NCBI GenBank assembly: GCA_963695195.1
Contig: CAVOGE010000007.1
Location: 372,001-436,000, forward strand
DNA: 64,000 nucleotides
Direction of reading: 5' to 3'
DNA from: CF-167 sp963695195
GTDB lineage: Bacteria; Chloroflexota; Limnocylindria; QHBO01
Both the position numbers and the translations under genes were made by a program. Every line of letters begins with the position of its first letter. Within the stretch, counting starts at the first letter, position 1. Of this stretch, positions 17,924-25,566 are shown piece by piece. The notes under the pieces are model-generated. The model did no database searches, was not told where the DNA came from, and was given only the letters and a program-made list of their open reading frames with translations.

Positions 17924-18013
17924 TGCTGCCCGTCCCACGCGAAGACTGAGGAGCGACCGATCGACCGTCTGCTCGCTCTGATCGGGTACGCGCCCATCGC
18001 GCTGGGCCGTCTC

Positions 18014-19333
18014 GTGGCGACCGCCAGAGGGGGTCCATCGAGCCGCGCGATACAGCGCTCGACGACGCGGCGGATCGTGGCCATCCTGTCAATTCTGGCA
18101 ATCGTGCCGCTCATCCAGGCGGGCATCGAGTTGATCGTGAGCCCGGTGACGATCCCCGACTTCGTTGACCGCAGGGTCGGCCCGTCGACCACGCTGGTGG
18201 CGATGGACGGCTACGCCCTCCTCGCACCGCTCCCCGCGCAACCGCCGCCACCCGGCACGGTGGCCACCGCGGATGGGGCCGCGTACCAGTGGTACGCCGT
18301 GCGAGACAGCGTCGCAGACCGGCGCATCGCGCTGGTGCGCTCCCCACTCGCCTCCGAGTCGCTCCTGACGCGCACCGTCATCGCACGGGTCGTGGACGAC
18401 CCCGAGGGCGTGAACAGCGCCATGCGCGGCCTCGCACGGCACGGAGAATCCGGGACGAGCGTGTCGCCGCCGCTCCTCGACGAAGTCGAGGAGCCGACCG
18501 GCGATGGCCGGATGATCGACTCGGTGGCGCAACTCGCTGACGCCGCGCCTGGCGATCTCGTGCGGATCCGCCTGCATTTCGGACCGGGCGTGGCCACCTG
18601 CGTGGGAATGGACACCTGCGCAGCGCGGCGCCTGGCGGACGGCATCGGGTCATGGGATAACCTGGCGAGCGACCCGGAGACCGGCGACGTCGTGCTGGTG
18701 CGCACCTCCTATCCGCCATCGGTCGCCCCGTTCGGCGGAGTCGGGGTGCAGGCGGCCAACCGGGCGGAGGTCGACGAACTGCTGGCGACCGTGCCCGCCC
18801 GAGGACTGTTGGACTGGGCCCGCGTCCTGCGCGGCGCAAATGTCGAGCACGACCTCAGCCTGCCGATCGACCGGCTCTGGCTGGGACCGGTGCTGTTCGC
18901 GATTGTCGCCGGACTGCTCTGGGTTGGCCTGCGGACGGGATATCCGAGATTCCGGATCACCCAGGCCACGGCCCGCGGTCGCGCTATCGCCTGGGACAGG
19001 CCGGCGGGCGAGCTGCGCGTCATCGCCAGCGGCAGGATCACCCCGCCAGGCGCGTCACCGTTCGAGGTGGCCGGGTCGCCGGCCACCCTGCGCGCTGACG
19101 CGGCGACCGGAGAGACGACCCTGCGCCTGAACGTCGAGGGCGAGTGGCGTTCCGTGGTCGTGCCTCGGTCGCTGGGGGCGCTCGGCTCCGTCCAGCTCGG
19201 TGACCAGATCGAGATCGGCCGCAGCCGGCCCGCGCTGCGCATCGGCTGGTTCGGCAGCCAGGTGTTCCTGGTCTTCGAATCTGTCGCAGCTCGTGACGCG
19301 GCCACCGACCTGGTGCGCGCGACCGGTCGCTGA
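18014..19333 (+). CDS. Two-TM membrane protein of unknown function
   Basis: 439-residue protein starting at GTG 18014. TM1 is at about 21-40, a large extracytoplasmic region of about 245 residues follows, TM2 is at 289-308, and a beta-rich cytoplasmic tail of about 130 residues ends the protein. I do not recognise the family. The frame continues upstream without a stop into a hydrophobic segment (LLALIGYAPIALG). A good ribosome site GAGGAG precedes an ATC at 17960, so the true N-terminus may be 18 residues longer with a rare or miscalled start. It follows the lectin-like gene by 90 bp. Confidence 0.65.
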   Translation: MATARGGPSSRAIQRSTTRRIVAILSILAIVPLIQAGIELIVSPVTIPDFVDRRVGPSTTLVAMDGYALLAPLPAQPPPPGTVATADGAAYQWYAVRDSVADRRIALVRSPLASESLLTRTVIARVVDDPEGVNSAMRGLARHGESGTSVSPPLLDEVEEPTGDGRMIDSVAQLADAAPGDLVRIRLHFGPGVATCVGMDTCAARRLADGIGSWDNLASDPETGDVVLVRTSYPPSVAPFGGVGVQAANRAEVDELLATVPARGLLDWARVLRGANVEHDLSLPIDRLWLGPVLFAIVAGLLWVGLRTGYPRFRITQATARGRAIAWDRPAGELRVIASGRITPPGASPFEVAGSPATLRADAATGETTLRLNVEGEWRSVVVPRSLGALGSVQLGDQIEIGRSRPALRIGWFGSQVFLVFESVAARDAATDLVRATGR

Positions 19334-19358
19334 GAGACCGCTCGGCACTCCGCTGGAG

Positions 19359-20714
19359 CTAGGTCACCAGTCCGATCACGATCGTCACCAGGTAGCCGAT
19401 CAGCAGCAGCCCGCCGACATACATGTGCAGGTTCACGTTGATCCCCATGAACGACATGAGGGCGTACGGCTGCGTGTAGAACTGGCGGATCCCCCCGTAG
19501 ACGCGCCAGGCCAGGGGCGCGGCGAGGAGCGCGAGCAGTGTCGGTATCGGCAGCACGGTGCCGATCACCCCACCGACCACCGCGGCAAATGCAGCCACCG
19601 CGCCCGCCAGGTAGATGCTCGTGACCACGCCCTGCGGCAACTGCACCGGTAGCGTCCGCTTGCCGGCCGCCGCGTCGCCGACCCGGTCCGGGATCTCATT
19701 CACGTACAGGATGAGCGCAACCAGGATCGCCACCGGTACCGATACGAGCGCTGCCTCCCAGCTCAGGGCGTCTGTCTGCACCACGTAGGCACCGAGCACC
19801 ATGATCGGTCCAAAGCCGATGCCGACGGCGATCTCGCCGAGCCCGCGGTAGACCAGCTTGAGCGGCGGAGCGGTGTAGGCGATCCCCACCGCGATGCCCG
19901 CCAGCCCGATCCACAGGAGCGTTACCGAACCGGTTGCCCACACCAGCAACAGACCGATCGCGGCGGCAGCGCCGAACAGGCCGATCGCCAGCGCCACGAG
20001 CTGTCGCAGCGTGACGAGGTCGTAGATCAGCACCCGGGAGCCGCCGCTGAACTGCGTCGGGTTGACGTTTGCCTCGTCGGCACCTGACAGCGTGTCGAAG
20101 ATGTCGTTGGTGACGTTGATGGCGAGGTGGGCGAAGGCCCCGCCAATCACCGTCGCAAGCGCCAGCCATACGTTGAATGACCCGTCACGTGCCGCGACCG
20201 CAATGCCGAGCAGGACCGGGACGAAGGTCGCCGAGAGGAAGGGGAGACGCGTGGTCCGCAGGAAGAGCCAGCCCAGCGAGAGACGCGGTCGAATGGTCCG
20301 CCCCTTCTCTTCCGAGAGCGCAGCGAGGTAGCGGCGCGACTGCGGCACGGAGCGCTCGGAGTACTCGAAGAACGGGATCTCGCTCTCGTCCCAACCCCAG
20401 GCACTGGTCGGGGTGAATACAACCGATCCGTCCTTCGCCGGCCCGGCGGTACCCCACAGCTGCAGGTACCGCCGCTCGTCATAGCCCTGGCCCGGGGTGG
20501 GCCGGATATGGCTGCCCAGCACGTTGACCGCGCGGTCGGTGGGGATGGCGAGCGCCTCGCCCGCGGGCGCGCGCAGCGCCACCGTCCCGCCCGATGTGTC
20601 GGCCTGGAAATCCGTCGCCACGCTCATCGGATAGCCAGCATCGTCAACCCACGAGACGACCACAAAGGGGTAGTCCGCGAGCTTGGCGAGGTGCTCAATC
20701 TCGATCCGTGGCAT
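19359..20714 (-). CDS. Flavin split-barrel domain fused to a UbiA/MenA-like prenyltransferase
   Basis: 451-residue protein. Residues 1 to about 135 resemble the pyridoxamine-phosphate-oxidase/flavin split-barrel fold (PFVVVSWVDDAGYPMSVAT and VNVLGSH segments). Residues about 145-451 are a multi-TM UbiA enzyme with NVTNDIFDTLSGAD (N203, D204, D207) and YVNEIPDRVGDAAAG. The membrane part resembles MenA-type enzymes of menaquinone synthesis. Its ATG (20714) overlaps the stop of the preceding PPOX-fold gene as TGATG. A flavin domain attached to a prenyltransferase suggests a redox step on the acceptor or product, which is inference. The convergent cyclase-side gene ends 26 bp away. Confidence 0.85.
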   Translation of the reverse strand: MPRIEIEHLAKLADYPFVVVSWVDDAGYPMSVATDFQADTSGGTVALRAPAGEALAIPTDRAVNVLGSHIRPTPGQGYDERRYLQLWGTAGPAKDGSVVFTPTSAWGWDESEIPFFEYSERSVPQSRRYLAALSEEKGRTIRPRLSLGWLFLRTTRLPFLSATFVPVLLGIAVAARDGSFNVWLALATVIGGAFAHLAINVTNDIFDTLSGADEANVNPTQFSGGSRVLIYDLVTLRQLVALAIGLFGAAAAIGLLLVWATGSVTLLWIGLAGIAVGIAYTAPPLKLVYRGLGEIAVGIGFGPIMVLGAYVVQTDALSWEAALVSVPVAILVALILYVNEIPDRVGDAAAGKRTLPVQLPQGVVTSIYLAGAVAAFAAVVGGVIGTVLPIPTLLALLAAPLAWRVYGGIRQFYTQPYALMSFMGINVNLHMYVGGLLLIGYLVTIVIGLVT

Positions 20715-21202
20715 CAGGCTGCCTCCTCGCCGGGAGCGACGCTCGCGACCGGGGCGCGGCTGGTATCCCCATCCTCCCAGAGGAGGCATCGCTCCGGCGT
20801 TATCTCGATGACCGCGCGCTCGAAGAAGAGCGGCAGGGCGACGCGCATCTTGAGGAACGCGTCGATCACCGGCTCTTTCTTTCGCCACAGGTCGAGGATC
20901 AGGCGCTCCCACTGCGAGTGGGGATCGTCCTCGATGATGCGGGCGGTCCCCTGGATTGTCGCGCGGTCCGTGAGGCCGCCGAGGGCAACCGGGTCGGTCA
21001 GGGAGATCGACACCCGCGGGTCGCGCTTGATGTGCTCCAGCTTGCGGCTGAAGAGCGTGCTCGAGTGCATGTAGATGCGCTCGCCGTCGTACAACGGAAT
21101 CAGTGGATGGGTGATCGGACGCCCATCACGACCGATGACCGTCAGCTCACCCACCAGAGCCGCATCGAGCAGGCGCTCGACCGGGGCAGGCAGCCATCCC
21201 AT
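20714..21202 (-). CDS. Pyridoxamine 5'-phosphate oxidase-fold (flavin/F420) protein
   Basis: 162-residue split-barrel protein. It starts with LPAPVERLLDAALVGELTVIGRDGRP and carries the SRKLEHIKRDPRVSISLTD strand-turn typical of PPOX-family flavin or F420 reductases. Start ATG 21202 has GGAGG 6 nt upstream; the longer frame is antisense to corA. Coupled by a 1-bp stop/start overlap to the flavin-UbiA fusion, so both may act on the same quinone- or lipid-type substrate. Cofactor not resolved. Confidence 0.82.
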   Translation of the reverse strand: MGWLPAPVERLLDAALVGELTVIGRDGRPITHPLIPLYDGERIYMHSSTLFSRKLEHIKRDPRVSISLTDPVALGGLTDRATIQGTARIIEDDPHSQWERLILDLWRKKEPVIDAFLKMRVALPLFFERAVIEITPERCLLWEDGDTSRAPVASVAPGEEAA

Positions 21203-21311
21203 GAGGTACCTCCAGCATGTGGAGCGGCAGAAGACCGGCCAAACATAGCGGATCGGTCGCGACCCGACGAGGCCGATCCAGCCGCGAGGCCGATCCAGCC
21301 GGTCCCGCGAG

Positions 21312-21317
21312 TACACT
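21312..21317 (+). promoter_or_regulatory. Near-leaderless -10 box of corA
   Basis: TACACT, then 8 nt, then ATG at 21326. Confidence 0.45.
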
Positions 21318-21325
21318 CGCGGCGA

Positions 21326-22321
21326 ATGAACGGCCACTCGAATCGCACCTGCCTGGCCCGACTTCCGGGGGGCGAGTTGCGCGTCCTCGGCCCCGACGAT
21401 CTCACCCAGATCGACCAGTTGCGGACGCTGGCGGACCACCTCGTCTGGATGGACATCTTCGACCCGACCGCTGATGACGTGGCGTTACTTCGCGACGAGT
21501 TCGACCTGCACCCGCTGGCCGTGGAGGACGTCGAGAAGCGCCGCCAGCGTCCGAAGATCGACACCTACCCGGAGCAACACATGATCGTGACCTACGAGGT
21601 GCTGCCGGGCACGTCGGAGGATCGGTCCTTTGATCTCGGCGAGCTGCACGTGTTCGCGGGTGTCGGCTACCTGGTGACCGTGCGCTGGCACGCCTCGCCG
21701 GCGCTCGACGACGTCGAGCGGCGCTTCCGGCAACGCACGGATGCCGTTGGCGCGACCCCGGGTGGGCTCCTCTATTCGGTCCTCGACGCCGTGGTTGACG
21801 GCTACTTCCCGCTCCTCGACCGTCTGTCGGACCGGATCGAGGAGCTCGAAGATCGCATCGTCGGGGGCAGCGAGAGTAGCGACACCCTGCGGATGGTCCT
21901 CGGCCTGAAGCGAGAGTTGCTCGAACTTCGCCGAATCCTCGCGCCCCAACGGGACGTGGCCAATGCGCTGCTTCGCCGAGAGCTGCCCCTGATCGACGAC
22001 GCAGCGGTCCCCTACTTCCAGGACCTGTACGACCACCTCGTGCGCGTGCTCGATCAACTGGACCTCGAACGCGACCTGGTGGCCTCAGCGCTGGAAGCCA
22101 ACCTCACCGTGACCAGCAACAACCTCAACGCGGTGATGAAGCGGCTGACCGCCTTCACCGTGATCCTGATGGTCCCTACCCTCATCGCCGGCATCTACGG
22201 CATGAACTTCGAATTCATCCCCGAGCTCAGCTGGCCCTGGGGGTACGGCTGGGCGCTGGGGATCATGGCGGTGGCGATGGGCGGCGCGGCCGCGTTCTTC
22301 AAGCGGAACGACTGGTTCTGA
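21326..22321 (+). CDS. corA: CorA-family magnesium/divalent cation channel
   Basis: 331-residue protein with an N-terminal cytoplasmic alpha/beta domain, a long charged helical stalk (RLSDRIEELEDRI, LERDLVASALEANLTV) and two C-terminal TM helices. The signature G292-M293-N294 (YGMN) closes TM1. A short basic tail ends in KRNDWF. The pentamer admits Mg2+ and, in some members, Co2+ or Ni2+. Divergent from the PPOX gene. Start set by the -10 box and family length. Confidence 0.95.
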   Translation: MNGHSNRTCLARLPGGELRVLGPDDLTQIDQLRTLADHLVWMDIFDPTADDVALLRDEFDLHPLAVEDVEKRRQRPKIDTYPEQHMIVTYEVLPGTSEDRSFDLGELHVFAGVGYLVTVRWHASPALDDVERRFRQRTDAVGATPGGLLYSVLDAVVDGYFPLLDRLSDRIEELEDRIVGGSESSDTLRMVLGLKRELLELRRILAPQRDVANALLRRELPLIDDAAVPYFQDLYDHLVRVLDQLDLERDLVASALEANLTVTSNNLNAVMKRLTAFTVILMVPTLIAGIYGMNFEFIPELSWPWGYGWALGIMAVAMGGAAAFFKRNDWF

Positions 22322-22333
22322 CGGCGCTGACCG

Positions 22334-23257
22334 CTATGGTCGCCGCGCGAGCGTCCCGAGCAGCAAGATCGCCAGTCGAACCACCACCAGGGCCGATGCG
22401 CCGGCGGGGTCGAGGGCAGGCACCAGTTCGGTGAAGGCGGCACCGGCGAACCGATGCCGCGATGCGACGCCGGTCACCAGATCAGATGCCTGGTCATAGG
22501 TCAGGCCGCCGGGCGACATGCCGCTGACGGCGGGCGCCAGCGACGGGTCGAGCGCATCCACGTCGAAGAGCAGGAATACCGCCAGGTCGACGGGAAGCTG
22601 GTCGAGCAGCCACGGCACGCCGCGCTCGCGCAGCTGGCGGGCGGTGACCAGCAGGTTGCCGGCCGCGCTCGCATCGGCGACGTCCGAGGGCCGGGCGCTG
22701 CCGACGCCGCGCAGACCGACCTGCACCACCCGCGCGACGTGCTCCATCTCGCCGATGCGCCGCATCGTCGAGGAGTACCCGTCTCGCACGCCGGAGACCT
22801 CGTCGCGGTAGTCGAGGTGCGCATCCACCTGGACCACGCAGACCGGACCGCGGCCGGCGTATGCACGCAGGACCGGGATCGGGACCGAATCGTCCCCACC
22901 GAGAATGAGCGGCACCGTCCCCGCATCCAGCAGCTGCCGCACGGCGCTCTCCGCACGCTCGGCGTTGCCGGCGCCGTCGTCGGGTGTCCCCGGCACGTCG
23001 CCGAGGTCCACGATCCGCAACCCGCCGCCCGGAGAGAGCATCGGTCCGTCCAGGTCGAAGTCGTGGTGCGAGACGAACCCGGCAAGGCGTCGGGAGCGCG
23101 CTCGGACAGCCGCCGGCGCATCGGCGCAACCGGCGGTCAGGCCCGGGTTGGGATAGGCCACGCCGTGCGGCACGCCCAGGATCGCGACGTCCACCGCGCC
23201 GGGACGAAGCGCTGCGAGCGTCGCGCGCGGCAGGTCGAGGAAGCTGGCCTCGCTCAC
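22334..23257 (-). CDS. Arginase/agmatinase-family ureohydrolase with an altered metal site
   Basis: 307-residue ureohydrolase fold, starting at GTG 23257 that overlaps the stop of the Fur-family gene as GTGA. Metal-binding segments are visible: GGDDS (120-124), DAHLD (145-149) and FDVDALDP (D232, D234). In arginases and agmatinases the first segment is GGDHS, whose His binds one metal; here Asp (D123) replaces it. The other ligands are kept, so a binuclear site is still plausible. Translational coupling to a metal regulator next to a nickel permease suggests the enzyme may use Ni2+ rather than Mn2+. Substrate (agmatine, guanidine, arginine derivative) not deducible. Confidence 0.85.
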   Translation of the reverse strand: MSEASFLDLPRATLAALRPGAVDVAILGVPHGVAYPNPGLTAGCADAPAAVRARSRRLAGFVSHHDFDLDGPMLSPGGGLRIVDLGDVPGTPDDGAGNAERAESAVRQLLDAGTVPLILGGDDSVPIPVLRAYAGRGPVCVVQVDAHLDYRDEVSGVRDGYSSTMRRIGEMEHVARVVQVGLRGVGSARPSDVADASAAGNLLVTARQLRERGVPWLLDQLPVDLAVFLLFDVDALDPSLAPAVSGMSPGGLTYDQASDLVTGVASRHRFAGAAFTELVPALDPAGASALVVVRLAILLLGTLARRP

Positions 23258-23709
23258 GATCGGCCCTCCGTGGAGCACGCCGCGCAATGGCCGACCACGG
23301 TCACGTGGGACAGGTCAGCCGCAAAGCCGTCCGAGTCCCGGAGCAGCTCCACGATGGCGGCACCAGGCTCCGACCCGATCTCCCATCGTCCCCCACAGCC
23401 GGCGCAGTGAAGGTGGCCGTGTTCTTCCTCCGGTCGGACATGGAATTCCTCTCGCCCGTCGGCCCCGTGGCCATGGCGGACGAGCCCGATCTCCTCAAGG
23501 AGATCGAGGGTGCGGTACACGGTGGATGGGATGGTGGACGGGTCGACGGCGCGACAGCGCTCGATCAGCTCGACACCCGTGACGTGGCCTCGCGTTGCCG
23601 CAAGCACCGCGACCACGGTCCGGCGCTGCGGTGTCCAGCGCATGCCCCGGTCGCGGAGCCGCTGCCGCACGCTCGACCAGGGTTCGCCGAGTGTTCCGGT
23701 CGCGAGCAT
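23254..23709 (-). CDS. Fur-family metal-responsive repressor (Nur-like by context)
   Basis: 151-residue regulator with an N-terminal winged helix (RWTPQRRTVVAVL, VYRTLDLLEEIGLVRH), a His-rich hinge (EEEHGHLHC) and two CxxC pairs (CAGC, CAAC) for a structural zinc. The genes on either side are a nickel/cobalt permease (divergent) and an arginase-family enzyme (coupled), so nickel sensing is the best guess; iron, zinc and manganese remain possible. ATG 23709 is chosen because a TATACT box lies 7 nt upstream. The -35 region carries the palindrome TGCAAC-TC-GTTGCA, the likely autoregulatory operator. Confidence 0.88.
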   Translation of the reverse strand: MLATGTLGEPWSSVRQRLRDRGMRWTPQRRTVVAVLAATRGHVTGVELIERCRAVDPSTIPSTVYRTLDLLEEIGLVRHGHGADGREEFHVRPEEEHGHLHCAGCGGRWEIGSEPGAAIVELLRDSDGFAADLSHVTVVGHCAACSTEGRS

Positions 23710-23716
23710 GGGCGCT

Positions 23717-23722
23717 AGTATA
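23717..23722 (-). promoter_or_regulatory. Leaderless -10 box of the Fur-family gene
   Basis: TATACT on the minus strand, 7 nt before ATG 23709. The operator-like palindrome at 23736-23749 lies in its -35 region. Confidence 0.55.
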
Positions 23723-23735
23723 GGCACGCTGCTAA

Positions 23736-23749
23736 TGCAACTCGTTGCA
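23736..23749. promoter_or_regulatory. Palindromic operator between the Fur-family gene and the NiCoT permease
   Basis: TGCAACTCGTTGCA is a 6+6 inverted repeat with a 2-nt centre. It also contains two TGCAA half-sites as a direct repeat 10 nt apart. The nickel regulator Nur of Streptomyces is reported to bind TTGCAA half-sites spaced by about 5 nt, close to this layout. It lies 10 bp before the permease ATG and over the -35 of the regulator, so binding could shut both. Confidence 0.6.
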
Positions 23750-23759
23750 AGAGGTGCCC

Positions 23760-24545
23760 ATGTCGGAGCTGTTCGCGCTGGCGGGCTTCGGCTTTCTGCT
23801 CGGGATGCGCCATGCCACCGATGCCGACCACGTCATCGCGGTGACCACCATCCTGTCGCGTAGCCAGCGATTCCTGCATAGCACCCTGATCGGCGCCCTG
23901 TGGGGCTTCGGCCACACCGTCACCGTGCTGATCGTCGGGACGGCGATCATCGTATTCAACCTGATCATCCCCCCGCCGGTCGGCCTGGCCATGGAACTCG
24001 CGGTGGCGGTCATGCTCATCGCGCTGGGAATCCTGAATCTGACCGGCGCCATGCGGCGCGTCACCGAGCGGCTCACTCCGCCGGCGCCGCTTCACGGCCA
24101 CGATCATGCGCACCTGCACGCCCATGTCGACGAGCCCGCACCGCACGGCCACGACCATGCGCACCTGCACGGCCACGGGTCCGATCCTGGCCTGCTTGCG
24201 ACGTTCGGCTGGTACCAGCTCGCACGCCCGGTCGTGGTCGGGTTGGTGCACGGCCTGGCCGGCTCCGCCGCAGTTGCCCTGCTGGTGCTTGCCACCATCT
24301 CCGACACCGGGACGGCAATCGCCTATCTCGTCGTCTTCTGCCTTGGCGTCGCGGCGGGGATGGCGATGCTGACCACGCTCATCGGTCTGCCGTTTCTCGT
24401 CTCGCGGACGCGCTCGGAGCGAATCAACCGATGGCTGACGGTGGGGGCCGGGCTGCTGTCGCTCGCTCTCGGGATCTACCTCGGATACCAGATCGGGTTC
24501 GTGGACGGGCTCTTCACCGGCGACTTCCACTGGGAGCCCGCGTAA
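23760..24545 (+). CDS. NiCoT-family nickel/cobalt permease
   Basis: 261-residue membrane permease for Ni2+ or Co2+. The signature RHATDADH (17-24; HX4DH) in the second helix binds the metal. A loop of about 30 residues rich in His (HGHDHAHLHAH repeated twice) lies between the third and fourth helices. Other conserved segments are LWGFGHTVTV and LVHGLAGSAA. ATG 23760 has AGAGG 5 nt upstream. Divergent from the Fur-family regulator, with a shared palindromic operator, so uptake is probably repressed when metal is replete. Confidence 0.93.
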   Translation: MSELFALAGFGFLLGMRHATDADHVIAVTTILSRSQRFLHSTLIGALWGFGHTVTVLIVGTAIIVFNLIIPPPVGLAMELAVAVMLIALGILNLTGAMRRVTERLTPPAPLHGHDHAHLHAHVDEPAPHGHDHAHLHGHGSDPGLLATFGWYQLARPVVVGLVHGLAGSAAVALLVLATISDTGTAIAYLVVFCLGVAAGMAMLTTLIGLPFLVSRTRSERINRWLTVGAGLLSLALGIYLGYQIGFVDGLFTGDFHWEPA

Positions 24546-24646
24546 CCGGGCGCGGGCTGGCCGACCCACTCCGGAACGCGGCGAGCGCTTGCGGCGCTGG
24601 CGTATCCTGCGCATCGCCGTTCACCACAGGACAGGAGGGTGTCTCT

Positions 24647-25027
24647 ATGGTCCAGGGCTTCCGCTGGGCGTTTCTCGTCGGGGTGGGGCTCTTCCTCGCA
24701 GGGGTTGCGTACCAGACGTACCTGGCGGGGGTATTCATCCTCGGCACCGAAAGCTCCAAGGACCACATCGATGTCGGCTGGATCCTCCACCTCGCGCCAG
24801 TCCTCATCCTGGTCCTGGGCGCGGTGGGCCGCGTTGGAGCCCGGACCCTATGGTGGATCGCAGCGCTCGTGGTCAGCGTCGGCATCCAGCCATTCCTGCC
24901 AGGGCTGCGCACTGACCTGCCATGGGCGGCCGCGCTCCACCCGGTCAACGCACTGATCATCTTCTGGCTTACGGTGACCATCGCCGGGCGTGGGTGGACC
25001 CTGGTTCGCCAGCCCGCCACCGCCTAG
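24647..25027 (+). CDS. Small four-TM membrane protein
   Basis: 126-residue protein with four evenly spaced helices and almost no loops; a family of unknown function that often occurs singly. AGGAGGG lies 8 nt before ATG 24647. It is followed 18 nt later by another membrane protein gene, so the pair is probably one transcript downstream of the nickel permease (100-bp gap). Confidence 0.75.
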   Translation: MVQGFRWAFLVGVGLFLAGVAYQTYLAGVFILGTESSKDHIDVGWILHLAPVLILVLGAVGRVGARTLWWIAALVVSVGIQPFLPGLRTDLPWAAALHPVNALIIFWLTVTIAGRGWTLVRQPATA

Positions 25028-25045
25028 GAACGCAAGGAGAGACCG

Positions 25046-25549
25046 ATGGACTGGCACCCCTGGATCGTCTACGCCCACATTCTCGGCGCCTTTGCGTTTG
25101 CCGCCGGGCACGGTGTCTCGGCGACCGTCGCCTTCCGGCTCCGATCCGAACGTGATCCAGAGCGGATCCGCACCATCCTCGACCTGTCGTTCTACAGCCT
25201 GAGCGGGACGAGCCTGATGGCGATCGGGTTCGTGGGGCTCTTCCTGTCCGGCATTGCGGCCGGATTCACTGGCGAGTACTGGGGCAACGGCTGGATCTGG
25301 CTGTCACTCGGCTTGCTGGTGGTCATCACCGGCCTGATGACGCCGCTGGGTGGCATGCACTACAACAAGGTGCGAACCGCAATCGGGCAGAAGTCACCGC
25401 GCGACAAGAGCGACGCCCCTCCGCCCGACCCGCTTCCCGCCGATCAGCTCGAGCAACTGCTCGTGGCGCCGCACCCATGGATCCTGGCCGCAGTCGGTGG
25501 CGTCGGATTCGCGGTGATCGTCGCGCTGATGGTGCTCAAGCCCTTCTGA
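25046..25549 (+). CDS. Four-TM membrane protein (DUF2269-like)
   Basis: 167-residue integral membrane protein. It begins WIVYAHILGAFAFAAGHGVS, a His-containing first helix like those of DUF2269-type proteins. Three more helices follow, the last being WILAAVGGVGFAVIVALMVL, with a polar loop of about 35 residues (SPRDKSDAPPPDPLPADQ) before it. Ribosome site AAGGAGAG precedes ATG. Function unknown; some relatives sit near copper or heme proteins. Confidence 0.75.
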   Translation: MDWHPWIVYAHILGAFAFAAGHGVSATVAFRLRSERDPERIRTILDLSFYSLSGTSLMAIGFVGLFLSGIAAGFTGEYWGNGWIWLSLGLLVVITGLMTPLGGMHYNKVRTAIGQKSPRDKSDAPPPDPLPADQLEQLLVAPHPWILAAVGGVGFAVIVALMVLKPF

Positions 25550-25566
25550 CCGGACCGCCAAGCGAA

